Shown piece after piece: positions 18,127 to 28,043 of a stretch of 48,645 nucleotides of DNA. Origin of the DNA: an uncultured Cellulophaga sp. (lineage in GTDB: Bacteria; Bacteroidota; Bacteroidia; Flavobacteriales; Flavobacteriaceae); assembly GCA_947491225.1 (NCBI GenBank), contig CANLIE010000025.1, positions 1 through 48,645 of the forward strand. Direction: 5' to 3'. The position numbers and the translations under genes were made by a program. Under the pieces are notes generated by a model. The model ran no database searches. It saw only the letters and a list, made by a program, of their open reading frames with translations, and was not told where the DNA came from. Within the stretch, counting starts at the first letter, position 1. Each line of letters begins with the position of its first letter.

Positions 18127-20868
18127 TTATCCATAATAACGATAAGATCTACGTCTTCTTTGTTCTGGCATAGCTCCACTACCAAGGCTATTAAATTTCC
18201 AACTAAAGCTTAGCATAAAATAACGTTGTAATACTGTACTTTGACTATCCTGTATATAGTTACCTGTAGCTATACGTCTTACATTTGTATTTTGGTTTAG
18301 TAAATCGTATGCCTTTATAGATACTATTCCTTTATCTTTTAATATTGAATATGCTAGTGTAGTATTCCAAAACCAGGCACTTTTTTGAAAACCAGGTCCT
18401 ACATTTGGGTTGTATGTATAATTAACATCATTACGCCATTCTAATTTTTTAGGAACAAAAGTAGATGTTCTAATACCTAAAGTTTGGTATTTAAAATTCT
18501 GATTATTAAACTGATCTAAATCAAACCTATTTTCTGTGAAAGAAACCGAATATTTAGGTGCAATCTCCATTACATCTTTCCAATTAAACGTTAATTCTAA
18601 AGAAGGGTTTAATGACGTATTTGTTGCACTATATTTAACTCCATTATTAAAATTGATAGACTTATTTACATTACCAGATAACCCAAAATCAAACTTTAAC
18701 GTTCTTATTGTATCTAATCTTTTTGTTTTACCAACAGATGCACTACCTCTTGCACTATAACCACCGTTTACATTTGTATAAGTTGTATTTCTTACAAAGT
18801 TTTCATCAATAGTAGTTTTAGAAACAACTTGGTTTTTATCAACATTTAAACTTGCATAAGACCAAATAGATAATCCTTTTTGAAAATCATCAATATTATA
18901 ACCTACGTTTAATCTATGATTTGTTGTTGGCTCTAAGCTTGGATTACCTATAACAGTATTTAATGGATCACTTACATCTTCAAAAGGTTGTAACTCTCTT
19001 AGGTTTGGTGTATTATTATTTAAAGAGTAACGCATAAATAAACGTGATTTAGCATTAAACCTATAATTTAAGCTAGTATACATTTCTGCAGCTTCAAAAT
19101 TTCTTTTCAAATTAAGTTCTGGCCTAAGTGCATCTTTATTTTCTAGTGTTCTAAAAATATAATTGCCACTAAGGTTAAAACTAAATTTATCTTTACGGTA
19201 GTTTAACCTTAACCCTGGCATACTTCTAGAGTTTCTGTATTCAAAATCAGTACTTAACGCAACATTAAAGTCACTAAAACTCTGTGAACCATCATTAAAA
19301 TCAAATGTACTTTTAACATCTTCTTGTTTATCTGTTCTATATCTATATCTGAGGTCTAAAGACAATTCTTTTCCAACAATGGGTACTCTATACGTTAGAC
19401 CTGTACTTAAAGAATTTGATTCCTCTTTTCCGTCTGTAAATTGTTTTCTTTGTATTGATACAGAGTTATTACCATAAATTTCAGTTTGCGAGTCTAAAAA
19501 ATTCTCTGATGTAGATTTATTTATATCATTGTAAATACTAACTCGCAAAAAAGAGCCTTTTAACCCTATTTTTTTGGTAATATCTAGAGCGTTACCAAAA
19601 TTATTGCTATTACTTTCTGAAATAGAATTAGATGTAGATTCATTTGTTACAAAATCTGTATCATCTCTAGACTCTTCTGCACTAGCATAAACATTCTTGT
19701 TTTTTCTTGAAGAAAAAGAAGGTTCTATATCTATACGCAATGTAGAATCTAATGCTATTTCTAACTCAACATTTGCTCTATGATTGTAGTTATCTGCTAT
19801 ATAACTAGAATTTGCATCTGTAAAATATCTAGAATCTGGCAAAATATTTTCTCTCTGACTTGCATTATCATTTTCGGAATAACTATCGCTATAAAAGTAA
19901 TCCGAAGACAATTGAACTTTATCACTTAATTTATCAGCATAGTTCAAACCAGCATTCTTAGAAGTTGTAATTCCATAACTTCTACCCCTGCCATTATACA
20001 TTCTATCTATCTCTCCAAAACTAAATCCTGAAGAATTGGTATTATTACCTCCTAGCAGAATGCTTAAACGTTGGTCATTATCAAAAAAGTTTACCATTGC
20101 TGCACCTTCATAACGATCATCTGTTCCACCTCCTACAGAAGCACGACCAAAAACACCTTTATTTTTATCCTCTTTAATGGTTAGGTTTATTGTTTTATTT
20201 TCAGATTCCGACTCCTCTCCTGTAAAGGCTTCAGACTTGGTCTTCGTATCTGTAATTTGTACTTTCTCTATAATATCCTTAGTAAGGTTACGTGTTGTTA
20301 TTGTTGGATCATCTCCAAAGAAAGGTTTCCCGTTTACATAAATATTACTTACGTCTTTACCGTTTACGGTAATTTTACCAGATTCATCTACCTCTACCCC
20401 TGGTAATTTTTTAAGCAAATCTTCAACATTGGCATCTTTCTTAGTTTTAAAAGAGTTAACGTTAAATTCTAATGTGTCTTTTTTTACAGTTACTGGTGCC
20501 GTAGCCTTAACAATAACCTCATCTAAAAGATTTTCATCTACCAATAAGCTAACTTGTCCTAAGTTCTGTATAGGCTTATCTATACTAAGGGATTTAGTAT
20601 ATGTCTTATACCCTATATAAGATATAAACAAGTTAAGCTTAGAGTCGAAAGTTTTGCCTTCTAAGGTAAATTCTCCTTTTTGATTTGTAATTGTATACGT
20701 AACTAATGAACTATCTTTTACCCTTTGAAGATAAACCGTAGCAGATTCCAATAATCCATTGTCATCTGAAGTCATTAAAGTTCCTGATATTTTAAACTGT
20801 TTTTGCTTGGTTTGGGAAAGACCTACAGTAGTAGTAAGCATAATTACAACCAATAATATTTTTTTCAT
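18127..20868 (-). CDS. Outer-membrane beta-barrel protein with carboxypeptidase-like and plug domains
   Basis: 913 residues. Signal peptide about 1-19 (LLVVIMLTTTVGLSQ). Residues about 25-115 are a carboxypeptidase-regulatory-like beta-sandwich (SGTLMTSDDNGLLESATVYLQ...GEFTLEG...ISYIGYKTY). Next comes a TonB-type plug (DVEDLLKKLPGVEVDESGKITVNGKDVSNIYVNGKPFFGDDP), and a long barrel with alternating Asn/Tyr/Arg strands fills the rest. This is the Bacteroidetes outer membrane beta-barrel family 14 layout, TonB-receptor-like but not a SusC. The strongly basic end (PEQRRRRSYRYYG) lacks the classical terminal Phe. The ligand is unknown and no SusD partner is nearby. It is monocistronic. Confidence 0.88.
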   Translation of the reverse strand: MKKILLVVIMLTTTVGLSQTKQKQFKISGTLMTSDDNGLLESATVYLQRVKDSSLVTYTITNQKGEFTLEGKTFDSKLNLFISYIGYKTYTKSLSIDKPIQNLGQVSLLVDENLLDEVIVKATAPVTVKKDTLEFNVNSFKTKKDANVEDLLKKLPGVEVDESGKITVNGKDVSNIYVNGKPFFGDDPTITTRNLTKDIIEKVQITDTKTKSEAFTGEESESENKTINLTIKEDKNKGVFGRASVGGGTDDRYEGAAMVNFFDNDQRLSILLGGNNTNSSGFSFGEIDRMYNGRGRSYGITTSKNAGLNYADKLSDKVQLSSDYFYSDSYSENDNASQRENILPDSRYFTDANSSYIADNYNHRANVELEIALDSTLRIDIEPSFSSRKNKNVYASAEESRDDTDFVTNESTSNSISESNSNNFGNALDITKKIGLKGSFLRVSIYNDINKSTSENFLDSQTEIYGNNSVSIQRKQFTDGKEESNSLSTGLTYRVPIVGKELSLDLRYRYRTDKQEDVKSTFDFNDGSQSFSDFNVALSTDFEYRNSRSMPGLRLNYRKDKFSFNLSGNYIFRTLENKDALRPELNLKRNFEAAEMYTSLNYRFNAKSRLFMRYSLNNNTPNLRELQPFEDVSDPLNTVIGNPSLEPTTNHRLNVGYNIDDFQKGLSIWSYASLNVDKNQVVSKTTIDENFVRNTTYTNVNGGYSARGSASVGKTKRLDTIRTLKFDFGLSGNVNKSINFNNGVKYSATNTSLNPSLELTFNWKDVMEIAPKYSVSFTENRFDLDQFNNQNFKYQTLGIRTSTFVPKKLEWRNDVNYTYNPNVGPGFQKSAWFWNTTLAYSILKDKGIVSIKAYDLLNQNTNVRRIATGNYIQDSQSTVLQRYFMLSFSWKFNSLGSGAMPEQRRRRSYRYYG

Positions 20869-21052
20869 AAAACTAAACTTGTATTAAAAAACACGAATAT
20901 AGTTTTAACAAAATGTTTGTTAACATAAAAAAAACATAAAAAAAAACATAATTATCACAAAAAGTCTTAATTTTTTGAAATAGCTATACAAAACCCAAAA
21001 ATAAATTTAAAATGCACTTGTAATTTATTGTAATAAAAAAGGTATATAAGAA

Positions 21053-22357
21053 CTATTTTTTACGCATAAAGACAGAGATTGGAACACCTTCAAAATTAAA
21101 ATTTTCTCTTAATTTATTTTCTAAAAATCGTTTATACGGATCGCGTACGTATTGTGGCAAATTACAGAAAAAGGCAAATTGTGGATATGGCGTGGGTAAT
21201 TGTGTACAAAATTTAATTTTAACAAATTTACCTTTATAAGCAGGTGGCGGATTGTTTTCTATAATAGGCAACATTACGTCATTAAACTTACGTGTCTGTA
21301 TTTTTTTAGCTCTATTATTGTAGACCTCAACAGCTGTTTCTATAGCTTTAAATATACGTTGCTTAGTAAGTACTGATATAAAAATAATTGGTACATCTGT
21401 AAAAGGCTCTATAGCTTGCTTTATTCTAGTTGTATAATTCTTAATAGTATTGGTTTCTTTATCTTCTACTAAGTCCCACTTATTTACCAATATAACAATT
21501 CCCTTATTATTGCGTTGTGCTAGCCAGAAAATGTTTTCTACCTGGCCATCAAAACCACGAGTTGCATCTAACATTAAAATACAAACATCTGCGTGCTCAA
21601 TTGCTCTTATAGAACGCATCACAGAATAAAATTCTAAATCTTCCTTTACTTTAGATTTTCTACGAATGCCCGCAGTATCTACCAAATTAAATTCAAATCC
21701 AAATCTATTGTACTTTGTATCTATACTATCTCTGGTAGTACCAGCAACATCTGTTACAATATACCTTTCTTCTCCAATTAAAGCATTTATAAATGAAGAT
21801 TTACCTGCATTGGGTCTACCAACAACAGCAAACCTTGGTAAATTATCTTCTTCTTTTTCCTTTTCTGGTAGTACTTTTACAAGCTCATCTAATAAATCTC
21901 CTGTACCACTACCATTTATACTTGCAATGGTAAAATATTCTCCCAGACCAAGTGAGTAAAACTCAACAGCATCTTCTGCTCTTTTAGCATTATCTACTTT
22001 ATTGACTACTAAAAATATTGGTTTATTTACTCTTCGTAACAGTTTAGCAACATCTTCATCCATACCTGTTACTCCAGATTCCACATCAACCATAAAAATA
22101 ATGGCATCAGCCTCATCAATGGCGAGTTCTACTTGTTTGTCTATTTCTGCTTCAAAAACATCTTCACTACCCAAAACATATCCTCCTGTATCAATTAAAG
22201 AGAATTCTACTCCATTCCAATCACTCTTTCCGTAATGACGATCTCTTGTAACACCACTAACTGCATCTACAATAGCTTCTCTACGTTGAATTAATCTATT
22301 AAAAAAAGTTGATTTTCCTACATTTGGCCTTCCAACAATAGCAACAATAGCACTCAT
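21053..22357 (-). CDS. der: Ribosome-associated GTPase Der (EngA)
   Basis: 434 residues. Two tandem G domains: the first has [13 protein letters not shown] and NKVD, the second [13 protein letters not shown] and NKWD. The C-terminal KH-like domain contains [18 protein letters not shown] and [16 protein letters not shown]. The double-GTPase plan is unique to Der, which is needed for 50S subunit maturation. A TAnnTTTG-like box lies just before the start at 22372-22379. Confidence 0.97.
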   Translation of the reverse strand: MSAIVAIVGRPNVGKSTFFNRLIQRREAIVDAVSGVTRDRHYGKSDWNGVEFSLIDTGGYVLGSEDVFEAEIDKQVELAIDEADAIIFMVDVESGVTGMDEDVAKLLRRVNKPIFLVVNKVDNAKRAEDAVEFYSLGLGEYFTIASINGSGTGDLLDELVKVLPEKEKEEDNLPRFAVVGRPNAGKSSFINALIGEERYIVTDVAGTTRDSIDTKYNRFGFEFNLVDTAGIRRKSKVKEDLEFYSVMRSIRAIEHADVCILMLDATRGFDGQVENIFWLAQRNNKGIVILVNKWDLVEDKETNTIKNYTTRIKQAIEPFTDVPIIFISVLTKQRIFKAIETAVEVYNNRAKKIQTRKFNDVMLPIIENNPPPAYKGKFVKIKFCTQLPTPYPQFAFFCNLPQYVRDPYKRFLENKLRENFNFEGVPISVFMRKK

Positions 22358-22371
22358 TCTTTTATTTTTTG

Positions 22372-22379
22372 CAAAAGTA
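22372..22379 (-). promoter_or_regulatory. Candidate -7 element of der
   Basis: On the minus strand TACTTTTG (TAnnTTTG) is found about 15 bp before the der start codon, implying a very short leader. No matching -33 TTG was seen. Confidence 0.35.
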
Positions 22380-22432
22380 CTATTAATATCCGAAGAAAAG
22401 CAGTATCTTTTTGTTTACTATCTATTTACACA

Positions 22433-22921
22433 ATGAAAACATTACCTAATGATATAATATTGAGACCTAGGTTTCAAATAGAATTAAACGAATCCAGTGA
22501 TAAAATTCTAGATAAGTTTGAAAAAATCAATAGTAATTCTATTATTTGTAAGCGATTAGACGAACATATTTTCTTAAAAATTAATATAAAAGACAGACAT
22601 TTTTGGTCTCCTCAACTTCATTTAGAAGTAAATGACATAAGTAATGCTTCTTGTAAAATTTATGGTGTTTTTGGTCCCAATCCTTCGCTTTGGACTTTCT
22701 TTATGTTCATCCATTTTGGTATTGGAATTATATTCTTAATTTTTACCGTCTGGGGATATTCTAACTGGTCATTAGGCAAACCTTACTATTTACAAATGTT
22801 CATAATCCTACTTATGACATTTATTTGGGGTGCTTTATATGTTTTTGGCAGAATAGGCAAACAAAAAGGAAAACCACAAATGAATGAGCTTTATACATTT
22901 ATGAAACAAACGTTAAATTAG
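22433..22921 (+). CDS. Hypothetical two-span membrane protein
   Basis: 162 residues, no family recognised. The first about 85 residues are soluble and mixed alpha/beta (IILRPRFQIELNES, HLEVND, CKIYGVFGPNPSLWTFFM). Two hydrophobic helices follow (FMFIHFGIGIIFLIFTVWGY and YLQMFIILLMTFIWGALYVFG), then a short basic cytoplasmic tail. It looks like a sterol- or lipid-binding-sized soluble domain on a membrane hairpin, but that is only shape. It diverges from der and converges with era, stop codons 5 bp apart. Confidence 0.75.
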   Translation: MKTLPNDIILRPRFQIELNESSDKILDKFEKINSNSIICKRLDEHIFLKINIKDRHFWSPQLHLEVNDISNASCKIYGVFGPNPSLWTFFMFIHFGIGIIFLIFTVWGYSNWSLGKPYYLQMFIILLMTFIWGALYVFGRIGKQKGKPQMNELYTFMKQTLN

Positions 22922-22926
22922 CTTAA

Positions 22927-23811
22927 TCAACCTTTATTATACCCAAAACGTTTTAATTGGTTGGCATTGCTTCTCCAGTTCTTATTTACTTTAACATAGA
23001 GTTCTAAATGCACCTGCTTGTCAAAGAACTTCTCTAAGTCTTTACGAGCTTCAACCCCTACTCTTTTTAAAGCTGCTCCTTTATGACCAATTATAATTCC
23101 TTTTTGAGAATCTCTTTCTACCATAATTACAGAACGCATTCTAATAATTTCTTCATCTTCAAAAAATTCTTCTGTATCTATTTCTACAGCATAAGGAACT
23201 TCTTTTTTATAAAATTGCAATATTTTTTCCCTTATGGTTTCATTAACAAAAAAACGTTCTGGCTTATCTGTTAGTTGGTCTTTAGGGTAATACGGATGGG
23301 ATTCTGGAAGCAATTCTATAATTCTAAGAAAAACTTCTTTTACATTAAAGTTCATTAAAGCAGAAATTGGATGAATTTCTGCCGTTGGCAATTGTTCTTG
23401 CCAATATTGCACTTGTGTTTCCAGTACTTCTTGCTCAGAAGCATCAATTTTATTTAGCAATAAGAGTATGGGTATTTTTGTATTTTTCAACTTATTAAAA
23501 AAAGCCTCATCCTTTAATGCTTTCTCTCCTATTTCTACCATATAGATTAGAATATCTGCATCTTCAAAAGCTGTCTTTACAAAATCCATCATTGAACTTT
23601 GCAGCTCATATGCTGGCTTTATAATTCCTGGCGTATCTGAAAGTATTACCTGAAAATCATCCCCATTGACAATACCTAAAATCCGATGTCTTGTTGTTTG
23701 TGCCTTAGAGGTAATTATGGATAATTTTTCGCCCACAAAGGCATTCATTAAAGTAGATTTACCCACATTTGGGTTTCCTATAATATTTACAAATCCTGCT
23801 TTATGGGTCAT
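22927..23811 (-). CDS. era: GTPase Era
   Basis: 294 residues, normal length. One G domain: GNPNVGKST, DTPG (SDTPGIIKP) and NKID (LLLNKIDAS). The C-terminal KH domain carries IIGHKGAALKRVG and ends KNWRSNANQLKRFGYN. Era binds 16S rRNA and assists 30S assembly. The gene stands near der, another ribosome-assembly GTPase, but separated by the 162-aa gene on the other strand. Confidence 0.97.
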   Translation of the reverse strand: MTHKAGFVNIIGNPNVGKSTLMNAFVGEKLSIITSKAQTTRHRILGIVNGDDFQVILSDTPGIIKPAYELQSSMMDFVKTAFEDADILIYMVEIGEKALKDEAFFNKLKNTKIPILLLLNKIDASEQEVLETQVQYWQEQLPTAEIHPISALMNFNVKEVFLRIIELLPESHPYYPKDQLTDKPERFFVNETIREKILQFYKKEVPYAVEIDTEEFFEDEEIIRMRSVIMVERDSQKGIIIGHKGAALKRVGVEARKDLEKFFDKQVHLELYVKVNKNWRSNANQLKRFGYNKG

Positions 23812-23832
23812 TTTATTATTTCATTTAAAATG

Positions 23833-23840
23833 CAAAGGTA
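23833..23840 (-). promoter_or_regulatory. Candidate -7 element of era
   Basis: Minus-strand TACCTTTG fits TAnnTTTG and lies 22 bp before the era ATG. The -33 TTG is not visible, so confidence is limited. Confidence 0.35.
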
Positions 23841-23858
23841 ACTTATTACGTGACTTTG

Positions 23859-25337
23859 CTATATAAGAAAACCTAAAATTACGTATAAGATGGTAGTTAT
23901 TACGCCACCAATTAAAGCATATGGCAATTGTGTATTTACATGATCTATATGATCACTAGCAGATGCCATTGACGATATTATGGAAGTATCAGAAATTGGC
24001 GAACAATGATCCCCAAAAATTCCACCACCCAAAGTAGCGGCAATTACTAAGGTAATTGGTGCTTGATGCACTTCTGCCATAGGTATTGCAATTGCCATCA
24101 TAATTGCAAAAGTGCCCCATGAAGTACCCGTAGAAAATGCTATAAAAGAGCTAATAATAAATATTATGGCTGGTAAAAATTCTACTGACAACCAATCCTT
24201 AGACCAATTTGCCACAAATTCTCCTGTTCCCATCTGGTTACAAGCATCACCAATAGCAAAAGCTAACAACATAAGTAATGCTAAAGGCATTAATTCGCTA
24301 ATACCTTTTAAGGTTAAATTTATCATTTCTTTAGTCTTCATCATTTTTTGTGACCTATACATTACCATAGCCACTAGAATTGCCGTTAATACAGCATACA
24401 ATACAGAAGATGAGCCAGAACCTTGTCCAATAGCCTGAAAAAGATGATCTGAAAAAGATGTTGATTTTTTTACAGCATCCCATCCTGTATAGATTAAATT
24501 AACAGGCATCATAAACACCATTGTTGCCAAAGGAATAATCATATTATATGCTTTTGCCTTAATACCTTCTTTTGGTGGCAAGGAAGTAATCTCGCTAGAT
24601 AACATTGGCTTGGAGTTTTTATTTAATAACTCACCTGTTTCTCTTGTCCTTTTTTCTGCTTTGGCCATTGGACCAATATCTTTTTTAAACAAAATAACAA
24701 TGATAACAATAGCTATTGCCAATATTGGATAGAAATTATAACCAATTGAAGATAGCATTAACGCAAATGGATTATCAAGACCTTGCGTTACCAACAGTCC
24801 CATTATAAAAGCACCCCAAGCGTTAAAAGGAATTAAAATTGATGATGGTGCAGAACTAGAATCGGCAATATAAGCTAACTTTTCTCTTGGAATTTTAAGT
24901 TTATCAAAAACAGGACGATAAAGCGTACCTACCGTTAATGAACTTATGCTAGTTTCCACAAACAGTAAAATACCCGTTACCAAAGCCAACAATTGCACTA
25001 CTACCCTACTATATCCCTTTTGTTTTTTTTCAAAATAAGCTATTACTTTATTTAGCTGATTAATAAACCCTTCTACTCCTCTTGAATATTGAATAAATAA
25101 AAGCAAAGCACCTACCAAAGCACTAAACATAATTGTTCTTGTATTTCCAGGTGATTTAAAAACATTTACCATACCCTCTATAGTAGCAAGAGTTCCTGTT
25201 AAAAAATTCCAATCGTTCATTATAACCCATGAAAACCAGATTCCAAAAAGCAAAGCTATATAGACTTGTTTAGTCTTAAGTGCCAACACAATTGCTATTA
25301 CTGAAGGTAAAATTGAAAGCCAACCATAGTTATCCAT
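23859..25337 (-). CDS. nhaC: Na+/H+ antiporter, NhaC family
   Basis: 492 residues with about 12 hydrophobic spans. Motifs typical of the NhaC family are visible: SSAPSSILIPFNAWGAFIMGLL in the first half, and FSTGTSWGTFAIMMAIAIPMAE followed by LGGGIFGDHCSPISDTSIISSMASASDHIDHVNTQLPY in the second, whose conserved polar residues inside membrane segments form the ion path. It would exchange Na+ for H+ across the inner membrane, in keeping with a marine habitat. The exact substrate (Na+ or an organic ion) cannot be settled from sequence. It is monocistronic and reads away from the tRNA. Confidence 0.92.
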   Translation of the reverse strand: MDNYGWLSILPSVIAIVLALKTKQVYIALLFGIWFSWVIMNDWNFLTGTLATIEGMVNVFKSPGNTRTIMFSALVGALLLFIQYSRGVEGFINQLNKVIAYFEKKQKGYSRVVVQLLALVTGILLFVETSISSLTVGTLYRPVFDKLKIPREKLAYIADSSSAPSSILIPFNAWGAFIMGLLVTQGLDNPFALMLSSIGYNFYPILAIAIVIIVILFKKDIGPMAKAEKRTRETGELLNKNSKPMLSSEITSLPPKEGIKAKAYNMIIPLATMVFMMPVNLIYTGWDAVKKSTSFSDHLFQAIGQGSGSSSVLYAVLTAILVAMVMYRSQKMMKTKEMINLTLKGISELMPLALLMLLAFAIGDACNQMGTGEFVANWSKDWLSVEFLPAIIFIISSFIAFSTGTSWGTFAIMMAIAIPMAEVHQAPITLVIAATLGGGIFGDHCSPISDTSIISSMASASDHIDHVNTQLPYALIGGVITTILYVILGFLI

Positions 25338-25475
25338 AGAAGTATATGTTAAGTGGTAATTTATATTTAAAATCTTTACAAAATAGTAAGATTTTCTAGA
25401 ATAGTTAACATTATGGCATTTTTAATTACTTAATAATTGAATGCAATGATTTTTTTAGAATTATTTTGATTTTGA

Positions 25476-25506
25476 TTTGGCTTTTCCTAAAAAGGTTGTA
25501 TCTTTG
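25476..25506 (+). promoter_or_regulatory. Bacteroidetes-type promoter of the initiator tRNA
   Basis: TTG (25477-25479) and TATCTTTG (25499-25506) are separated by 19 bp, an excellent match to the Bacteroidetes primary-sigma consensus TTTG / TAnnTTTG. The predicted start is about 65-70 bp before the tRNA. Confidence 0.75.
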
Positions 25507-25579
25507 CAGTCCAAAATAATTCAGTCGGTATTATGATCCGAAAGTTAAAAGCTAAGTTGATTATTTAGGATTCCAAAAT

Positions 25580-25652
<73 letters not shown>

Positions 25653-25958
25653 CTAAGAAATACCATAACAAACCCTCAGTTTTACTGGGGGTTTTCTAAA
25701 AAAATAAAATTCCTAAGTGCCTGTGCATTTGTCATCTGACAACAAAAAAGACAACACTATGCACTATTTACCAAATTGCTGTAAGTGCAATAATCTTTTA
25801 GTTTATCCGAAAAGCTGTAAAGTACCAACTTCAACCATATACACCTCTAAGCATTGCATTAGATTTTACTTTTGATAAATTAATAATCCCATTTCTCTTT
25901 TTAACTATTCTAACGCATAACCTAAGTTTAAGTAAAAAAAAAGAACTAAAATATTTAT
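25653..25958. other. Spacer between initiator tRNA and the hybrid kinase gene
   Basis: About 300 bp. It holds the tRNA terminator (25671-25695) and otherwise nothing I can support. A 38-codon ORF at 25759-25875 is discussed under rejected items. No attachment-site copy of the tRNA 3' end was found by eye. Confidence 0.5.
25671..25695 (+). terminator. Terminator after the initiator tRNA
   Basis: AACCCTCAG pairs with CTGGGGGTT (one T.G) around a TTTTA loop, followed by TTC. The T-tract is short but the stem is strong. Confidence 0.7.
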
Positions 25959-28043
25959 TTAATCTTCATTCCAAGGTTTATTTCCGAAGCGTTTAAAATA
26001 CATTTTAGAAAAATAGTGGTTATGCTTAAATCCAACTTCAAGTGATAATCTTTTTAAAGATACTTCAGGATCATTTTCAATTATTTCACGAGCTTTTTGA
26101 AGCTTCATTTCTGTTATGAATTGATTGGGAGTTTTACCCCTAGAAGATTTAATTTTTCTGTACAAGCTACTTTCAGAGATATTAAACTGTTTTGCAATAT
26201 CAATCTGTTTAAAGTTCTGACTTGAACATTCTTGAAAAATATATTGTTCAACTTGTTCTATCCATTCTTGCGCTTTCTCAACCTCTTCGGTGGTTATTTC
26301 CTCTTTGTCTATATAATTTATTCTAGTGAGGTGATTGTTTAGTGCATTTTCAACACGAATTAACAATTCATCTCTATCAAAAGGTTTGTTTAGATAATCA
26401 TCAATACCTAACCTAAAACTATTCAACCTACTTTCTTTATCGCTTCGCGCGGTCAACATTAAAATGGGCATTTGATATTTTTTTTCTTTTAATATTTTTA
26501 TAAAATCGTGACCATCCATTTTGGGCATCATATAGTCGGTAATAACAAAATCTACTTTATGCTGCTCTAACAGTTCTAATGCTTCTAACCCATGCTCCGC
26601 TTCTAGACAATTGTACTCCTCTAAAATGTTGACTAGGTATTGTCTCATTTCCCTATTATCATCAACAACTAGGATTTTTTTTGCACTCTTTATTTTCGAA
26701 ATTTTTGTAGGGCTTGATTCTTTTTTAATTACTAGCTTATGGGTTTCTTTTTTAATTATCACACAATCTTCTATAGGGAAAACAATGTCAAACCTACTCC
26801 CTTTGCTAGGTTCGCTCTTTATTTTAAGTTTTCCTCTATGTAATTCTATAATTTCCTTGGTAAAAGAAAGCCCTATTCCACTTCCTCCTGATCTATTAAT
26901 ATCATTATCTACCTGATAAAATTGATTACAAATCTTATCAATATCTTCTTTGCCAATACCAATTCCATTATCACAAATTGAAATAATTAAATCATTTTCA
27001 TTCTGTATCAATTCAATAGATACCTTTCCTCCTTTATCTGTGTATTTAAGTGCATTTACAACCAAATTATTTATGGCTCTTTTTAAATAATTTGAATCGG
27101 CTTGTATTTTATAATTTTTATCAGAAGTCACTAATTCAAATACTATGTTCTTTAATTTGAAGTTTGTCTCAAAAGACATATAAGTACTGTTAATTAGTTC
27201 TGAAAGGTTAATTTGTTTTAGATTCAGTTCAAAATCTGAAGATTTCATTTTTGCTGAATCTAGAACATCATCTACCATAGATTTTATTTGATTGACCTGG
27301 CGATTAAGCTTTTGTTCAATTTCTTCTAGTTGAGGTTCAGAAGCGTAAAAAGTTTTTAACTCTTCTATTTGCCCTTTTATAAGTGTTAGCGGTGTTCTTA
27401 TTTCATGAGAAATATTAATAAAAAACTGAGATTGATATTTATTAATTTTTTCTAACTCACTAGTTTTTATTGCTAAAGCATCCTCATTTTTTTTATTTGT
27501 CCTTTTAAAATAATCTACAACAATAAAAATACTAAAGAATAAGAAGGATTGAGTAGGATCATTAAAACTCCAAAAATCATAGTACCCATATATTAAATTT
27601 GGAACAGAAAAGCAGATAAAAGCAAGTACTACAAAAATGTACTTTAAAAATTTATTATCTATAAAAATTAGAGTTACAGGCGGTATTAATAAAAAATAAA
27701 ACTCTCTCATTTTCCCAGGAACCATATAATTACAAAAGCTATAAATCGCTATGAGAAGCAATATGATAAAGAGAGAATGGGATAATTTATAATAACCATA
27801 AGCATGTATAATTTGAGTACAAAATATTATAACTATGAAAATTAGGTGAATGGTAATATCAAAATCTATCAATATTTGATATTTAATCATTCTACCTAAT
27901 ATTAGTAAGCAAGCAACCGTATACCACAAATAGCAAAACGAATTAAACAGCTTTATCCTTTTTAGTTCATTTTTAATAGTATTCGAGTCTGACCCTAATG
28001 AAACAATTTTATCATATTGGTTTTTAATGATTGATGAATTCAT
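25959..28043 (-). CDS. Hybrid histidine kinase / response regulator / AraC one-protein regulator
   Basis: 694 residues. Residues about 30-180 hold some six hydrophobic helices, so the sensor is in the membrane. A linker helix leads to HisKA with H213 in ISHEIRTPLT. The HATPase domain has the N box NLVVNALKYTDKGG (N330 region), the G1 box DNGIGIG and the G2 box SGGSGIGLS. A receiver domain (about 455-565) follows, with DD (461-462), phospho-acceptor D503 in TDYMMPKMDG and K553. An AraC-type DNA-binding domain (about 590-694, IDIAKQFNISESSLYRKIK and LSLEVGFKHNHYFSKMYFKRFG) closes it. Classical HTCS regulators are about 1300 residues with a large periplasmic beta-propeller; here that part is replaced by a compact membrane sensor. 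It diverges from the tcB-tcC gene, making that locus its likely target. Confidence 0.93.
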   Translation of the reverse strand: MNSSIIKNQYDKIVSLGSDSNTIKNELKRIKLFNSFCYLWYTVACLLILGRMIKYQILIDFDITIHLIFIVIIFCTQIIHAYGYYKLSHSLFIILLLIAIYSFCNYMVPGKMREFYFLLIPPVTLIFIDNKFLKYIFVVLAFICFSVPNLIYGYYDFWSFNDPTQSFLFFSIFIVVDYFKRTNKKNEDALAIKTSELEKINKYQSQFFINISHEIRTPLTLIKGQIEELKTFYASEPQLEEIEQKLNRQVNQIKSMVDDVLDSAKMKSSDFELNLKQINLSELINSTYMSFETNFKLKNIVFELVTSDKNYKIQADSNYLKRAINNLVVNALKYTDKGGKVSIELIQNENDLIISICDNGIGIGKEDIDKICNQFYQVDNDINRSGGSGIGLSFTKEIIELHRGKLKIKSEPSKGSRFDIVFPIEDCVIIKKETHKLVIKKESSPTKISKIKSAKKILVVDDNREMRQYLVNILEEYNCLEAEHGLEALELLEQHKVDFVITDYMMPKMDGHDFIKILKEKKYQMPILMLTARSDKESRLNSFRLGIDDYLNKPFDRDELLIRVENALNNHLTRINYIDKEEITTEEVEKAQEWIEQVEQYIFQECSSQNFKQIDIAKQFNISESSLYRKIKSSRGKTPNQFITEMKLQKAREIIENDPEVSLKRLSLEVGFKHNHYFSKMYFKRFGNKPWNED

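Noticed and set aside
25759-25875. 38-codon ORF with a CCKC motif (MHYLPNCCKCNN...) downstream of the tRNA terminator
   Set aside because: Too short, no ribosome-binding or promoter signal, and no family pattern beyond the cysteines. Most likely chance in AT-rich spacer.
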